A stretch of DNA of 14,565 bases from Pseudomonadota bacterium (GCA_030671915.1 DAOVHN010000012.1:1-14565), one strand, 5' to 3'. Positions 1 through 6,824 are shown, numbered from the stretch's first letter. The notes: a model not told the origin generated them from the sequence alone. Numbers and translations are program-made.

Positions 1-6
1 CGAGTT

Positions 7-504
7 TTGAAAATGCTGGCGATGGCGGCAATCGCGATCGGATGGACGGCCGCGCCGGCGGCGAGCCAGGACGCCATCGGCAAGGCGTTCTCCGAGGCGC
101 TGTTCAAGGAACAGCAGATTTCGCGCAGCGTGCGGGAACATCCGGACGTTTCCGGCCTGGAGAAGGCCGAGATGAACGCCGTCCTGCAGAGCAGGGACGC
201 ACTGACAGGGTTTTTTGCAGCCCTCAAGGGCGGTGCCAGGGTGAAGGAATATCTCAGCCCGGCGCTTGCCTCGCGCTATAGCGACGGCCTTGCGCTGCGC
301 CGCGAACGTTTCGGCGCCGAGACCTATCTCAGCTACGAGATCTTTGATTTCCGGATCAACAATGCCATGACCCAGGTGAAGTTCCGCTATTTCCTGGCCG
401 AGAACGACCGGGGGGATGCGCTGATCCGCCAACGCGCCGTTACCTTCGAGAGGGCCGGCGGTGGCTGGAAGATCAGTGAATTCGACAATTTCGACTTCAA
501 CTGA
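7..504 (+). CDS. Small exported protein of unknown function, possibly NTF2-like
   Basis: I do not recognise a named family. The N-terminus reads as a Sec signal peptide: a hydrophobic stretch ending AAPAAS before QD, so the mature protein probably starts near residue 20. Residues 60-165 mix helix and strand and end in aromatic beta-like segments (YLSYEIFDF, VKFRYFL, GGWKISEFDNF). That pattern resembles the NTF2/SnoaL or MlaC-like folds often seen in exported alphaproteobacterial proteins, but this is inference. The frame is open to the window edge (codons for R and V precede the TTG at 7), and a signal peptide normally has a basic n-region. The true start may therefore lie just outside the window, or be the TTG at 7 or the ATG at 13. 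It ends 6 bases before pcm and is probably cotranscribed with it. Confidence 0.6.
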   Translation: MKMLAMAAIAIGWTAAPAASQDAIGKAFSEALFKEQQISRSVREHPDVSGLEKAEMNAVLQSRDALTGFFAALKGGARVKEYLSPALASRYSDGLALRRERFGAETYLSYEIFDFRINNAMTQVKFRYFLAENDRGDALIRQRAVTFERAGGGWKISEFDNFDFN

Positions 505-510
505 ACCGGC

Positions 511-1200
511 GTGTCCGATGCCGGGATAACCAACGAATACGCCGCCGCGCGCGAACGCCTGCTGTTGGAAATCGACTCGGACGTTCGCGACACGGCGCAC
601 TGGCTGGGCGCCGATCGGCTGGACCCTGCCGTGCGTGATGCGATGGCCCATGTGCCGCGCCATGAATTCGTACCCCGCTGGGAACAGTCTTACTCGTATG
701 AAAACCGGCCGCTTTCGATCGGCCAGGGCCAAACCATCTCGCAGCCCTATATTGTCGCGGCGATGACTCAGATGCTGCGGCCCCGTCCGGACATGCGGGT
801 ATTGGAGATCGGCACCGGCTGCGGTTACCAGGCCGCCGTGCTGGCCGAATGCGTGGCCGAGGTCTGGAGCATCGAGCGCATCCCCGAACTTGCCGAGGCC
901 GCCGCCGCCCGGCTCAAGCGCTTCGGCTACGCCAATGTCCGTGTGAAAGCCGCTGACGGCGCGCTCGGCTGGCCCGAACATGCGCCCTATGACGGCATTC
1001 TCGTTACCGCCGCGGCCAGCAAGATTCCCGCCGCCCTGATCGACCAACTCGCCCCCGGCGGGCGCATGGTCATCCCCGTCGGGGTGGGGCGTTACGAACA
1101 GGTCCTGACACTGGTTAGCAGGAATGAGGACGGAGAGGTCAGTGAGGAACGTGGCCTCCCCGTCGCTTTCGTGCCGCTGATTACGGCGAAGGCGCCTTAA
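511..1200 (+). CDS. pcm: Protein-L-isoaspartate O-methyltransferase
   Basis: This cytosolic enzyme transfers a methyl group from S-adenosylmethionine to isoaspartyl residues in aged proteins, starting their repair. The 229-residue length fits the family. Visible marks are the pre-motif GQGQTISQPYIVAAM (residues 71-85), the SAM-binding motif I VLEIGTGCGYQAAVL (97-111), an acidic residue in VWSIERI after the second strand (118-124), YDGILVTAAA (160-169), the APGGRMVIPVG loop (181-191) and the C-terminal VAFVPLI box (218-224). The chosen start is GTG at 511, six bases after the upstream stop. No ATG lies upstream in frame, and the next in-frame ATG would cut the conserved N-terminal helices. No clear Shine-Dalgarno is seen, which suits translational coupling to the upstream gene. 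Family assignment is secure. Confidence 0.96.
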   Translation: MSDAGITNEYAAARERLLLEIDSDVRDTAHWLGADRLDPAVRDAMAHVPRHEFVPRWEQSYSYENRPLSIGQGQTISQPYIVAAMTQMLRPRPDMRVLEIGTGCGYQAAVLAECVAEVWSIERIPELAEAAAARLKRFGYANVRVKAADGALGWPEHAPYDGILVTAAASKIPAALIDQLAPGGRMVIPVGVGRYEQVLTLVSRNEDGEVSEERGLPVAFVPLITAKAP

Positions 1201-1207
1201 CGAAATC

Positions 1208-1245
1208 CCTGTTTTTTCTACTCTGGCCTGTTTTTTCTACCCCGG
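1208..1245 (+). repeat. Two-copy 19-bp tandem repeat
   Basis: Two adjacent 19-base units, cctgttttttctactctgg (1208-1226) and cctgttttttctaccccgg (1227-1245), differ at two bases. They begin 8 bases after the pcm stop. Each carries a T6 run, so together they could aid transcription stop, but no strong GC hairpin precedes either run. Confidence 0.8.
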
Positions 1246-1337
1246 CCTGCCTGTCGGGCATCCCCTAACAGTCTGAATTTGTTGCAGAATCAGACCACTC
1301 TTCCATACCCACCTGCAGCATGCTAATATTCACAAAA

Positions 1338-1358
1338 GTTTAAGGGTTAATCTTAAAC
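1338..1358. promoter_or_regulatory. 7-7-7 inverted repeat, candidate operator
   Basis: GTTTAAG (1338-1344) and CTTAAAC (1352-1358) are perfect inverted repeats around a 7-base spacer, GGTTAAT. The site lies in AT-rich DNA about 90-110 bases before the proposed transporter start. The symmetry and position fit a dimeric regulator operator. No regulator gene is adjacent, and no RNA function is suggested because the arms are AT-rich. Confidence 0.4.
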
Positions 1359-1448
1359 GTATGGGTGCATGCGCAAAAACAAAATAAATAAAATGTGCGG
1401 CTAACACGCGCGCAGGAAAACACCGAAATAACAGCGGAGGATTGTAAG

Positions 1449-3011
1449 TTGGTCTACACAAAAAAACATCCGGCATTGTTGATCATGGGCGTTTTGCTGG
1501 TGGCGCTGGCCGTCGCCACGAACGCCGGCATGCTGGACGGACTTGTTGATTATCTGAAAATCGGCAAAAAGACAGGCGAGATAACCGGCATGTCGGGTTT
1601 CTTCGGCATCGTCGGCCTCGCCGTCGGCGCCTGGCATATGTGGGGCAAACACGAGGAGGGAAACCTCGACTACTATCTGTCGAGCGTGGGGGGAGCGATT
1701 TTCATATTGTTCATCGCCATGATCGTCACTTGGTTCGTCGCCCCGTGGATTGCCGTCATCAGCAAATCGATGGGCCCGGTGATGGGCGCCAAATATCTGC
1801 ATCAGGTCCTGGGACTGAACTACATCGTGCTCGGCATCGTTGCCGGCATCATTACGGTGAACGTGTTCAAGATTCCCGGCTGGGCGGAGAACGGGGTGCG
1901 ATTGTCCCGCCTCGGCCTCAAGACCGGGGTCATTCTGCTGGGCACGTTGTACAGCCTGGCCGAACTGGCCCATCTCGGCAAGCTTTCGGTCGTGATGATC
2001 GGGTTCTTCGTGCTCGGCTCGGTCGGCCTCGTGCTGTTCCTGGGCGGGCGCAGGAAGATCCCCAACTCCATGGCCGGCGTGCTGTCTGCGGGGATGGGCG
2101 TCTGCGGTGTTTCCGCCACGGTGGCGGCGGCACCGGTCGTACAGGCCAAGCCGACGGAAATAGCCTATACCATCGGCACCATCCTGATCTGGGGCGTGGG
2201 CTGCATGTTCCTGTTCCCGGTCATCGGCCATGTCCTCAATCTGGGCCATATCCAGTTCGGCGCCTGGGCGGGCACCGGCATTCTCAATTCAGCGCAGGTC
2301 GCGGGCGCGGCCCTGGCCTACCAGCCGGACGGGATCGAAACCCTGAAGGTCGCCGAAATCTTCAACATCACCCGCGTGCTGTTCCTGCCGCTGATCGTCT
2401 TGTGGCTGGCGATATGGTATGTGCGCCGTGAGGAATCCGCCGCCGGTACGAAGGTCAATGTCGGCAAGGTGGTAATCGAGAAATTCCCGCTCTTCGTGCT
2501 CGGTTTCATCCTGATGTTCGCCCTGTCCTCGACGGGTATCTTCGCCCCGCCGAACCATTATAAGGGCAAATATTTCGACAACGATATCAAGGAATCGAAG
2601 CTGCTGACGGAAGCGGAGGTGGCGTTGCTGACCACCGAGGCCGCCAAGGTGCAGAGCCCGGCACGCGCCGAGGCGCTGGCCCGCCTGATCGAGGGCCGGA
2701 AGATCGCTAATATCGACGACGATGCGACGATCCGCGGCCTCACCAACGCCAAGGTGCTTTCCAAGGACGCCAGCAAGGTCCTCAAGAAGGCCCACAAGGT
2801 CGTGTACCACACGGCGAAGAAGATCAAGCAGTTCCGGCAGTGGATCACCTGGCTATTCGCCTTCGGCCTCACCGGCCTGGGCATGCAGATCACCGGGGCG
2901 GCGATGCGTCAAGCGGGCGGTCAGCCGCTGGTCATTGGCGGTATCGTCGGCACGATCAAGGCCGTTCTGTCGTTGATCGTGATTCTTCTGTTCGTCAGCG
3001 AAACCATCTAA
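1449..3011 (+). CDS. UPF0324/YeiH-type putative sulfate exporter family transporter, enlarged
   Basis: Inner-membrane protein of the YeiH/UPF0324 (Cons_hypoth698) family, often labelled putative sulfate exporter; the substrate is not established. The core is clear: LGLNYIVLGIVAGI, a paired-helix motif GMGVCGVSATVAAAPVV (about residues 215-231), YTIGTILIWGV, and WAGTGILNSAQVAGAALAY (273-291) with the family's SAQV signature. At 520 residues it exceeds the usual roughly 330-350. The extra length is three N-terminal hydrophobic segments and a soluble, charged helical insert (about 367-462) before the last two helices. The chosen start is TTG at 1449, because GGAGG at 1436-1440 sits 8 bases upstream. 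The frame also opens at GTG 1395 (18 more residues), which has no Shine-Dalgarno. It is followed after 15 bases by a 54-aa membrane protein. Confidence 0.85.
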   Translation: MVYTKKHPALLIMGVLLVALAVATNAGMLDGLVDYLKIGKKTGEITGMSGFFGIVGLAVGAWHMWGKHEEGNLDYYLSSVGGAIFILFIAMIVTWFVAPWIAVISKSMGPVMGAKYLHQVLGLNYIVLGIVAGIITVNVFKIPGWAENGVRLSRLGLKTGVILLGTLYSLAELAHLGKLSVVMIGFFVLGSVGLVLFLGGRRKIPNSMAGVLSAGMGVCGVSATVAAAPVVQAKPTEIAYTIGTILIWGVGCMFLFPVIGHVLNLGHIQFGAWAGTGILNSAQVAGAALAYQPDGIETLKVAEIFNITRVLFLPLIVLWLAIWYVRREESAAGTKVNVGKVVIEKFPLFVLGFILMFALSSTGIFAPPNHYKGKYFDNDIKESKLLTEAEVALLTTEAAKVQSPARAEALARLIEGRKIANIDDDATIRGLTNAKVLSKDASKVLKKAHKVVYHTAKKIKQFRQWITWLFAFGLTGLGMQITGAAMRQAGGQPLVIGGIVGTIKAVLSLIVILLFVSETI

Positions 3012-3026
3012 GGAAAGGAGATTGCC

Positions 3027-3191
3027 ATGTCTGAAAATGACAGCCAGAACATCGATCTTCAAACGGAAGGCAAGGCGACTTTCCATCGCGGTTCCGCCCT
3101 GTCGATCTTCAAGAGCGATCGGGCAGAGGATCTCATTGCGCTGGTTTGCGCCTTGCTGATCGCATTTGGCGTATACGTTCTGGTCGGGTAA
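3027..3191 (+). CDS. 54-aa single-span membrane protein next to the transporter
   Basis: This short gene starts at ATG 3027 with a strong Shine-Dalgarno (AAGGAG, 3015-3020, 6-base spacer), only 15 bases after the transporter stop. The product has a hydrophilic N-terminal half (residues 1-35, start MSENDSQNIDLQTEGKATFH) and one C-terminal transmembrane helix (DLIALVCALLIAFGVYVLVG, 35-54). A hairpin terminator follows, so the transporter and this gene form a tight two-gene unit. The FKSDRAEDLIAL stretch is loosely reminiscent of the TEDWWAV-type first helix of canonical YeiH proteins, so it could be an accessory subunit or a detached N-terminal helix. That is inference; no named family is recognised. 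Confidence 0.75.
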   Translation: MSENDSQNIDLQTEGKATFHRGSALSIFKSDRAEDLIALVCALLIAFGVYVLVG

Positions 3192-3213
3192 AACCGAACA
3201 CCGGAATAACCGG

Positions 3214-3253
3214 CCCGGCGCGCGCCTTAACCGGCTGCGCCGGGTCATTTTTT
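3214..3253 (+). terminator. Rho-independent terminator after the transporter unit
   Basis: CCCGGCGC (3214-3221) pairs perfectly with GCGCCGGG (3237-3244) around a 15-base loop. A T6 run follows at 3248-3253. It closes the transporter/small-protein unit, 22 bases after the small gene stops, and lies just before the Shine-Dalgarno of the UspA-like gene. Confidence 0.7.
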
Positions 3254-3279
3254 GCGCATCGTATCAAAGGGAACAGGCA

Positions 3280-3744
3280 ATGACGCCGGCAAGAATACTT
3301 CTGGCCAGCCACGGCACCCCGGGGGCGCGCGCCGCCGAACAAGCGGCATTGTCGCTTTGCGCGCGGGAGGGAACGATCTGGCATCTCGAGGTCGTGCCCG
3401 ATTTCTGGAAGGGGATGCGAGGTGACGACTGGCTGAACAACGCCATCACCCAGCAGCGTTTCGGCGATTACGTCGAATCCCAGCTGGAGCGCGAACTGGC
3501 CGAACATGCCGAGGCCCTGAGCCGCGAGGTGCTGGACCGGGGCTTTTCCTACGAGAATCTTTCGGTCCTCGGCAAGCCCGCGGAATGCCTGCTGGATGCG
3601 GCCGCCAGAGAAACATTTGACCTTGTGGTTATCGGCTCGCCCCGGCCGAAGGGAACGCCGGGCTACCGGTCGCGCATGAAAATGGAAACCCTTGTGCGGG
3701 GATTGCGGATCCCGCTGTTCGTCGCCCCCCACCCGGACCGATGA
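3280..3744 (+). CDS. Universal stress protein (UspA) family protein
   Basis: A 154-residue single-domain Usp fold: strand 1 ARILLASHG with TPGARAAEQAALSLCAR following, a long helix at 60-88, LSVLGKPAECLLDAAARE (94-111), DLVVIGS (114-120) and the last strand IPLFVAP (144-150). The canonical ATP loop G-x2-G-x9-G-S/T is not intact: after IGS comes PRPKGTPGYRSRM, so this member may not bind ATP in the usual way. The ATG at 3280 is preferred because AAAGGGA lies a few bases upstream and the protein then starts at the fold's first strand. The frame extends up to 3166, but that part overlaps the 54-aa gene and the terminator. Its stop overlaps the next gene in ATGA, implying translational coupling. 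Confidence 0.82.
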   Translation: MTPARILLASHGTPGARAAEQAALSLCAREGTIWHLEVVPDFWKGMRGDDWLNNAITQQRFGDYVESQLERELAEHAEALSREVLDRGFSYENLSVLGKPAECLLDAAARETFDLVVIGSPRPKGTPGYRSRMKMETLVRGLRIPLFVAPHPDR

Positions 3745-4385
3745 CGGAAGAAACAAATATGGCCGACGACGCAGCCGACACGGAAGCCAGCACAGACGCC
3801 GCCTGGGTGACCATCGAAACCCCGCTGACCGCCGATGCGCTGTTGGCCTTCTGCCGCGAAGACGTCGAACGCCTGTTCCGCATCAACTCGTTGCTGAAGT
3901 TCGAGGAATGGCGCCACGTCGCGGAAAACGAACATCATGTCCGCCTGCGAAATTTCGTAAACGACAAGGAACTGGAGACCGGCCTGCAGGTGGAGCCGCT
4001 GGCGGATGGCCTTCACATCACCTACGACAACGGCCTGAAAACAGCGACGACCTTCCGGGTCGAGGCGGCGGAAGGCGGCGCGCGATTGATCGTGACCGAC
4101 GACTATTCCGGCACGCCGGCCGCCGAACGCGAGGCACGCACCGACGAGGTCGACCAGAGTCTGGTTCAATGGGGTCACGATCTGCATCGCTATCTGGCCA
4201 GATGGAACCGCTGGTCCCGCTACGCCCCGTGGCGCTGGTACATGACCCGTGTCTGGCAGCCGATGACCCCGATGGCGCGTCGCGTCGTCTTCCTGCTGAT
4301 CGTCATCACGGCGATGGAATTCGCGGCCTTCCTGATGGTCATGACGATCTTCGTGCTGGAGCTAGATAAATTCGTGGGACTGTGA
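3741..4385 (+). CDS. SRPBCC-like protein with a C-terminal membrane anchor
   Basis: A 214-residue protein. Residues about 20-155 have the strand/helix rhythm of START/SRPBCC (polyketide cyclase-like) proteins: AWVTIETPLTADALLAFCRE, VERLFRINSLLKFEEW, HHVRLRNF, GLHITYDNG, TATTFRVEAAEGGARLIVTDDYSG. A tryptophan- and arginine-rich stretch (WNRWSRYAPWRWYMTRVW, 155-172) leads into one strong transmembrane helix (VVFLLIVITAMEFAAFLMVMTIFVLEL, about 182-208) near the end. The ligand-binding domain should therefore face the cytosol and be held at the inner membrane. The start overlaps the UspA-like stop (ATGA at 3741-3744); an alternative ATG at 3759 would remove six residues. Fold assignment is inferred from pattern only. 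Confidence 0.65.
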   Translation: MTEETNMADDAADTEASTDAAWVTIETPLTADALLAFCREDVERLFRINSLLKFEEWRHVAENEHHVRLRNFVNDKELETGLQVEPLADGLHITYDNGLKTATTFRVEAAEGGARLIVTDDYSGTPAAEREARTDEVDQSLVQWGHDLHRYLARWNRWSRYAPWRWYMTRVWQPMTPMARRVVFLLIVITAMEFAAFLMVMTIFVLELDKFVGL

Positions 4386-4412
4386 TTGATCTGGCCTGAA
4401 TCGTGCTATAGT
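4386..4412 (+). promoter_or_regulatory. Possible promoter of the His-rich exported protein gene
   Basis: TTGATC (4386-4391) and TATAGT (4407-4412) resemble -35 and -10 boxes, but the 15-base spacer is short. They lie 29-55 bases before the ATG at 4441 and directly after the preceding stop. Confidence 0.3.
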
Positions 4413-4440
4413 CAGGGTCGGGGGTAGACAGGAGCTGCCC

Positions 4441-4821
4441 ATGATCAGGAAAATCATCGTCGCGACTTGCCTGCTCGCGGCCCTCGCCTTCGCGGCGCCG
4501 GCCAGCGCGGACGGATATCGCCGCGGCCACTGGGGTGGCCATGGCCATCACTACAGCTACAAATATTACCGCCATGACGGCGCCGCCGTATTCGCCGGCG
4601 GGCTGCTGCTCGGCGCGTTGATCGGGAGCCTCGCCGCGCCGCCGCGCACGATCTATGCGGCGCCGCCACCGCAACCCGTGCTGGGCAATTGCCGCACGAT
4701 TTACGGCACCGGCTACGTCAACGGCCGCCTCGCGGAATATTCGGGAACCGGCTGCTACGACGCATACGGCAATCTCTACGCCATGCCGGGAAGCGAGCGG
4801 TTCCTGCGGTATCTGGACTAA
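4441..4821 (+). CDS. Small exported His/Tyr-rich protein with a glycine-rich hydrophobic segment
   Basis: Starts at ATG 4441 with AGGAG at 4430-4434 (6-base spacer). The first 23 residues are a textbook Sec signal peptide (MIRKIIVATCLLAALAFA, cleavage after ASA). The mature protein begins with a His/Tyr/Gly-rich stretch (residues 25-47, GHWGGHGHHYSYKYYRH) that could bind metal. A glycine-zipper-like hydrophobic segment follows (AVFAGGLLLGALIGSLA, 49-65), then a proline-rich linker and a C-terminal domain with two cysteines (C84 and C105) that may form a disulfide in the periplasm. Small envelope proteins of this layout are common in Alphaproteobacteria and have no assigned function. Its own ribosome site and 55-base gap suggest separate expression. 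Confidence 0.75.
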   Translation: MIRKIIVATCLLAALAFAAPASADGYRRGHWGGHGHHYSYKYYRHDGAAVFAGGLLLGALIGSLAAPPRTIYAAPPPQPVLGNCRTIYGTGYVNGRLAEYSGTGCYDAYGNLYAMPGSERFLRYLD

Positions 4822-4883
4822 GGCGTGCCGCCGCCTGCGGGCAGCAAGCCGGCATCAACAGAAGAACAGATGTCAGGGAAAAC

Positions 4884-4960
4884 TGGCGCGCCCGGCAGGA
4901 CTCGAACCTGCGACCCCCAGATTAGGAATCTGGTGCTCTATCCGGCTGAGCTACGGGCGC
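4884..4960 (-). tRNA. tRNA-Arg (anticodon CCU)
   Basis: Reading the minus strand, the acceptor arms GCGCCCG and CGGGCGC pair in full, followed by discriminator G and an encoded CCA (complement of 4884-4886). The D-arm (AGCTCAGCCGGATAGAGCA) and T-arm (GCAGG TTCGAGT CCTGC) are standard. The anticodon stem CCAGA/TCTGG encloses the loop TTCCTAA, giving anticodon CCT, which reads AGG. A TTATATA stretch on the same strand (4971-4977) lies about 11 bases upstream and could be its -10 box. Confidence 0.96.
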
Positions 4961-5014
4961 CCGGAACCGCTATATAACCCATCCCTTCGCCATATTCCAG
5001 ACGCTGACGCGCGA

Positions 5015-6010
5015 TTACTCCAGTGTCTTGAAGCGTTCGGTTGCGGCTACCAGGGCGGTCGCGATGCCCGGTTCCATGGCGGAGTGGCCGGCATCCGCGA
5101 TTAACTCGTAACGCGCCATTGGCCAGGCGGCCGCCAGTTGGTCGGCGATATGCGGCGGGCAGACAATGTCGTAGCGCCCCTGCACGATCGCGCCGGGGAT
5201 GGCCGCCATGCGCCGTGCCCCGGCCAGCAGGGCGCCGTCATGCAGGAAACATTTATTGGCGAAGTAATGCGCTTCGATCCGGGCGAGCGCCAGGGCGGCC
5301 TGCTGGCCGTCCCGCGAAACGGACGCTTCGTCGCGCGGAATCAGGGCAGAGCAGGCGGTCTCGTAACGCCGCCAGGCCAGCGCCGCGGGCATATGGGCGG
5401 CAGGATCGGGATCGGTGAGGCGCCGATGGAACCCAGCCAGCAGGTCGTCGCGCTCCGAGGGCGGCAGATGGCCGGCGAAGGCGCGCCCGGCCTCGGGAAA
5501 GAAACGCCGCATGCCGTCGAAAAACCAGTCGATTTCGCCGCGACTGCCCAGGAAAACGCCGCGCAGGATCAGTCCACGGCACCGCTCGGGATGGGACTGG
5601 GCATAGGTCAGCGCCAGCAACGCGCCCCACGATCCACCGAACACCACCCAGCCTTCGACCCCGCGTTCCCGGCGTAGCGCCTCTATATCGGCGACCAGCG
5701 CAGCGGTGTCGTTACCCGCGGTTTCCGCATGCGGAGTCGACTGGCCGGCGCCACGCTGGTCGAACAGAATAATGCGATAGTGGTCGGGATCGAAGAAACG
5801 GCGGGCCGAGGCGGCAATGCCGGCGCCAGGACCGCCATGCAGGAACAGGACCGGCGAACCATCCGGATTACCGCATTCTTCCCAATACAGCTCATGCGGT
5901 GGACCGACCGCCAGCCGGCCGTGCGCATAGGGCTCTATTTCCGGGTAGAGCCGGTTGCGGGAAATGTCGGGGGTCGCGTCGTTCGTCATCCTGCCGCCAT
6001 ACTGCCGCAT
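5015..6010 (-). CDS. pip: Proline iminopeptidase (alpha/beta hydrolase, family S33)
   Basis: A 331-residue cytosolic peptidase expected to release N-terminal proline from peptides. Family marks are all present: the oxyanion-hole motif HGGPGAG (residues 58-64), DQRGAGQS (84-91), the nucleophile elbow GGSWGA with Ser127, the acid Asp281 in GRYDIVCPP and the catalytic His309 in DAGHSAMEPG. The length suits the roughly 310-330 residue family. The start at 6010 is supported by GAGGG overlapping the stop codon of the upstream nuclease-like gene, which ends 7 bases before. An internal ATG at 5989 would drop seven residues and has a poor ribosome site. The 7-base gap suggests cotranscription with the upstream gene, and the tRNA-Arg lies 54 bases downstream on the same strand. 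Confidence 0.93.
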   Translation of the reverse strand: MRQYGGRMTNDATPDISRNRLYPEIEPYAHGRLAVGPPHELYWEECGNPDGSPVLFLHGGPGAGIAASARRFFDPDHYRIILFDQRGAGQSTPHAETAGNDTAALVADIEALRRERGVEGWVVFGGSWGALLALTYAQSHPERCRGLILRGVFLGSRGEIDWFFDGMRRFFPEAGRAFAGHLPPSERDDLLAGFHRRLTDPDPAAHMPAALAWRRYETACSALIPRDEASVSRDGQQAALALARIEAHYFANKCFLHDGALLAGARRMAAIPGAIVQGRYDIVCPPHIADQLAAAWPMARYELIADAGHSAMEPGIATALVAATERFKTLE

Positions 6011-6017
6011 TGCACCC

Positions 6018-6824
6018 TCAGTAATCCAGAACTTCGATCTGCTCGGGATGGGTCGCTTCGATCATAGGGCCGTTATAGTCGTCCAGCCAACCGCGCACGC
6101 GCACGAGCCGGCCTTCCAGCGCCAGCAAGTCGAAACCGCCGGCATCGAAACTCTTGCGGCTGCGCTTCGTCACTTTCACGGTAAAATCGCTGCGCCAGTC
6201 GGCCCCGAAATTCAGATAGATTGTGCCGCGCACGTCGGCGGCGCCGACTACCCGGCCCTCGACCAACTGAAAACTGCCGATATCGCGCACCGTCGCACCC
6301 GGCGAGCGGATCGCGTACCAGCCATTGCCCCATATGCCGGCGCCTTCCCGCCGGGCACGGCCTTCGGCCGTCAGCATCTCGTCCACGACGGCGCGGTTGT
6401 CGGGGAAGCTGTAGACCCGCGCCATGCCCGCCGACAGCAACTCCCCCTGGATCCAGGTTCCATCGGCGAGAAACAGGTGCGCCAGCCGCCGCCCGTGCCG
6501 GTCGACCCGCTGGCCGCCATAGGCCAGGGTCACCTGCCGGTCCAGCACCAGCGCCTCCAGCGCCGATTTGGACTCGTCGGCCAGCGGCCATTTCTTGAAG
6601 TTCTGGCGCCCCAGCGGCAGTTTCGGCGCCTGGATGCCGACCAGCCGCACTTGCCATCCGTCGTCCAGCAGCAGCGTATCCCCGTCGACCACCTCGGCGA
6701 CCGTGGCCTGTTCGCCGGCCTCCAGCCGCGCCAGCAGGCCGTCCGTCTCCGCATATGACGCGGCGGACGGGACGGCAACCATCGTTACCGCCAGTAATAT
6801 CAAGGCTCGTTGATAATGACCCAT
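6018..6824 (-). CDS. Exported staphylococcal-nuclease-like protein with altered active site
   Basis: A 268-residue protein with a signal peptide (MGHYQRALILLAVTMVAVPS, cleavage near ASYA) and an SNase OB-fold (about residues 40-170): VVDGDTLLL, RLVGIQAP, DRHGRRLAHLFL, IQGELLSAGMARVYS, and EGRARREGAGIWG. Compared with staphylococcal nuclease, Asp21 (D49), Arg35 (R60) and Arg87 (R112) are kept. The usual GIDxPE box reads GIQAPK, so the metal-ligand Asp40 is Gln65 and the general base Glu43 is Lys68. Hydrolysis by the usual mechanism looks unlikely. Residues 185-268 form a further beta-rich domain (TIYLNFGADW, GRLVRVRGWLDDYNGPMIEATHPEQIEVL). The start at 6824 gives a clean signal peptide; ATG 6854 or TTG 6875 would lengthen it. 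It probably forms an operon with pip. Confidence 0.83.
   Translation of the reverse strand: MGHYQRALILLAVTMVAVPSAASYAETDGLLARLEAGEQATVAEVVDGDTLLLDDGWQVRLVGIQAPKLPLGRQNFKKWPLADESKSALEALVLDRQVTLAYGGQRVDRHGRRLAHLFLADGTWIQGELLSAGMARVYSFPDNRAVVDEMLTAEGRARREGAGIWGNGWYAIRSPGATVRDIGSFQLVEGRVVGAADVRGTIYLNFGADWRSDFTVKVTKRSRKSFDAGGFDLLALEGRLVRVRGWLDDYNGPMIEATHPEQIEVLDY

Noticed and set aside
1401..2249. 282-codon minus-strand frame opposite the transporter
   Set aside because: Composition is Asp/His/Gln-rich, typical of an antisense shadow of a hydrophobic gene.
4884..4960. tRNA-Arg as an integration site for a mobile element
   Set aside because: No integrase, direct repeat of the tRNA end, or foreign-looking genes are seen nearby.
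5955..6758. 267-codon plus-strand frame opposite the nuclease-like gene
   Set aside because: Antisense shadow; the minus-strand gene has a signal peptide and SNase motifs.
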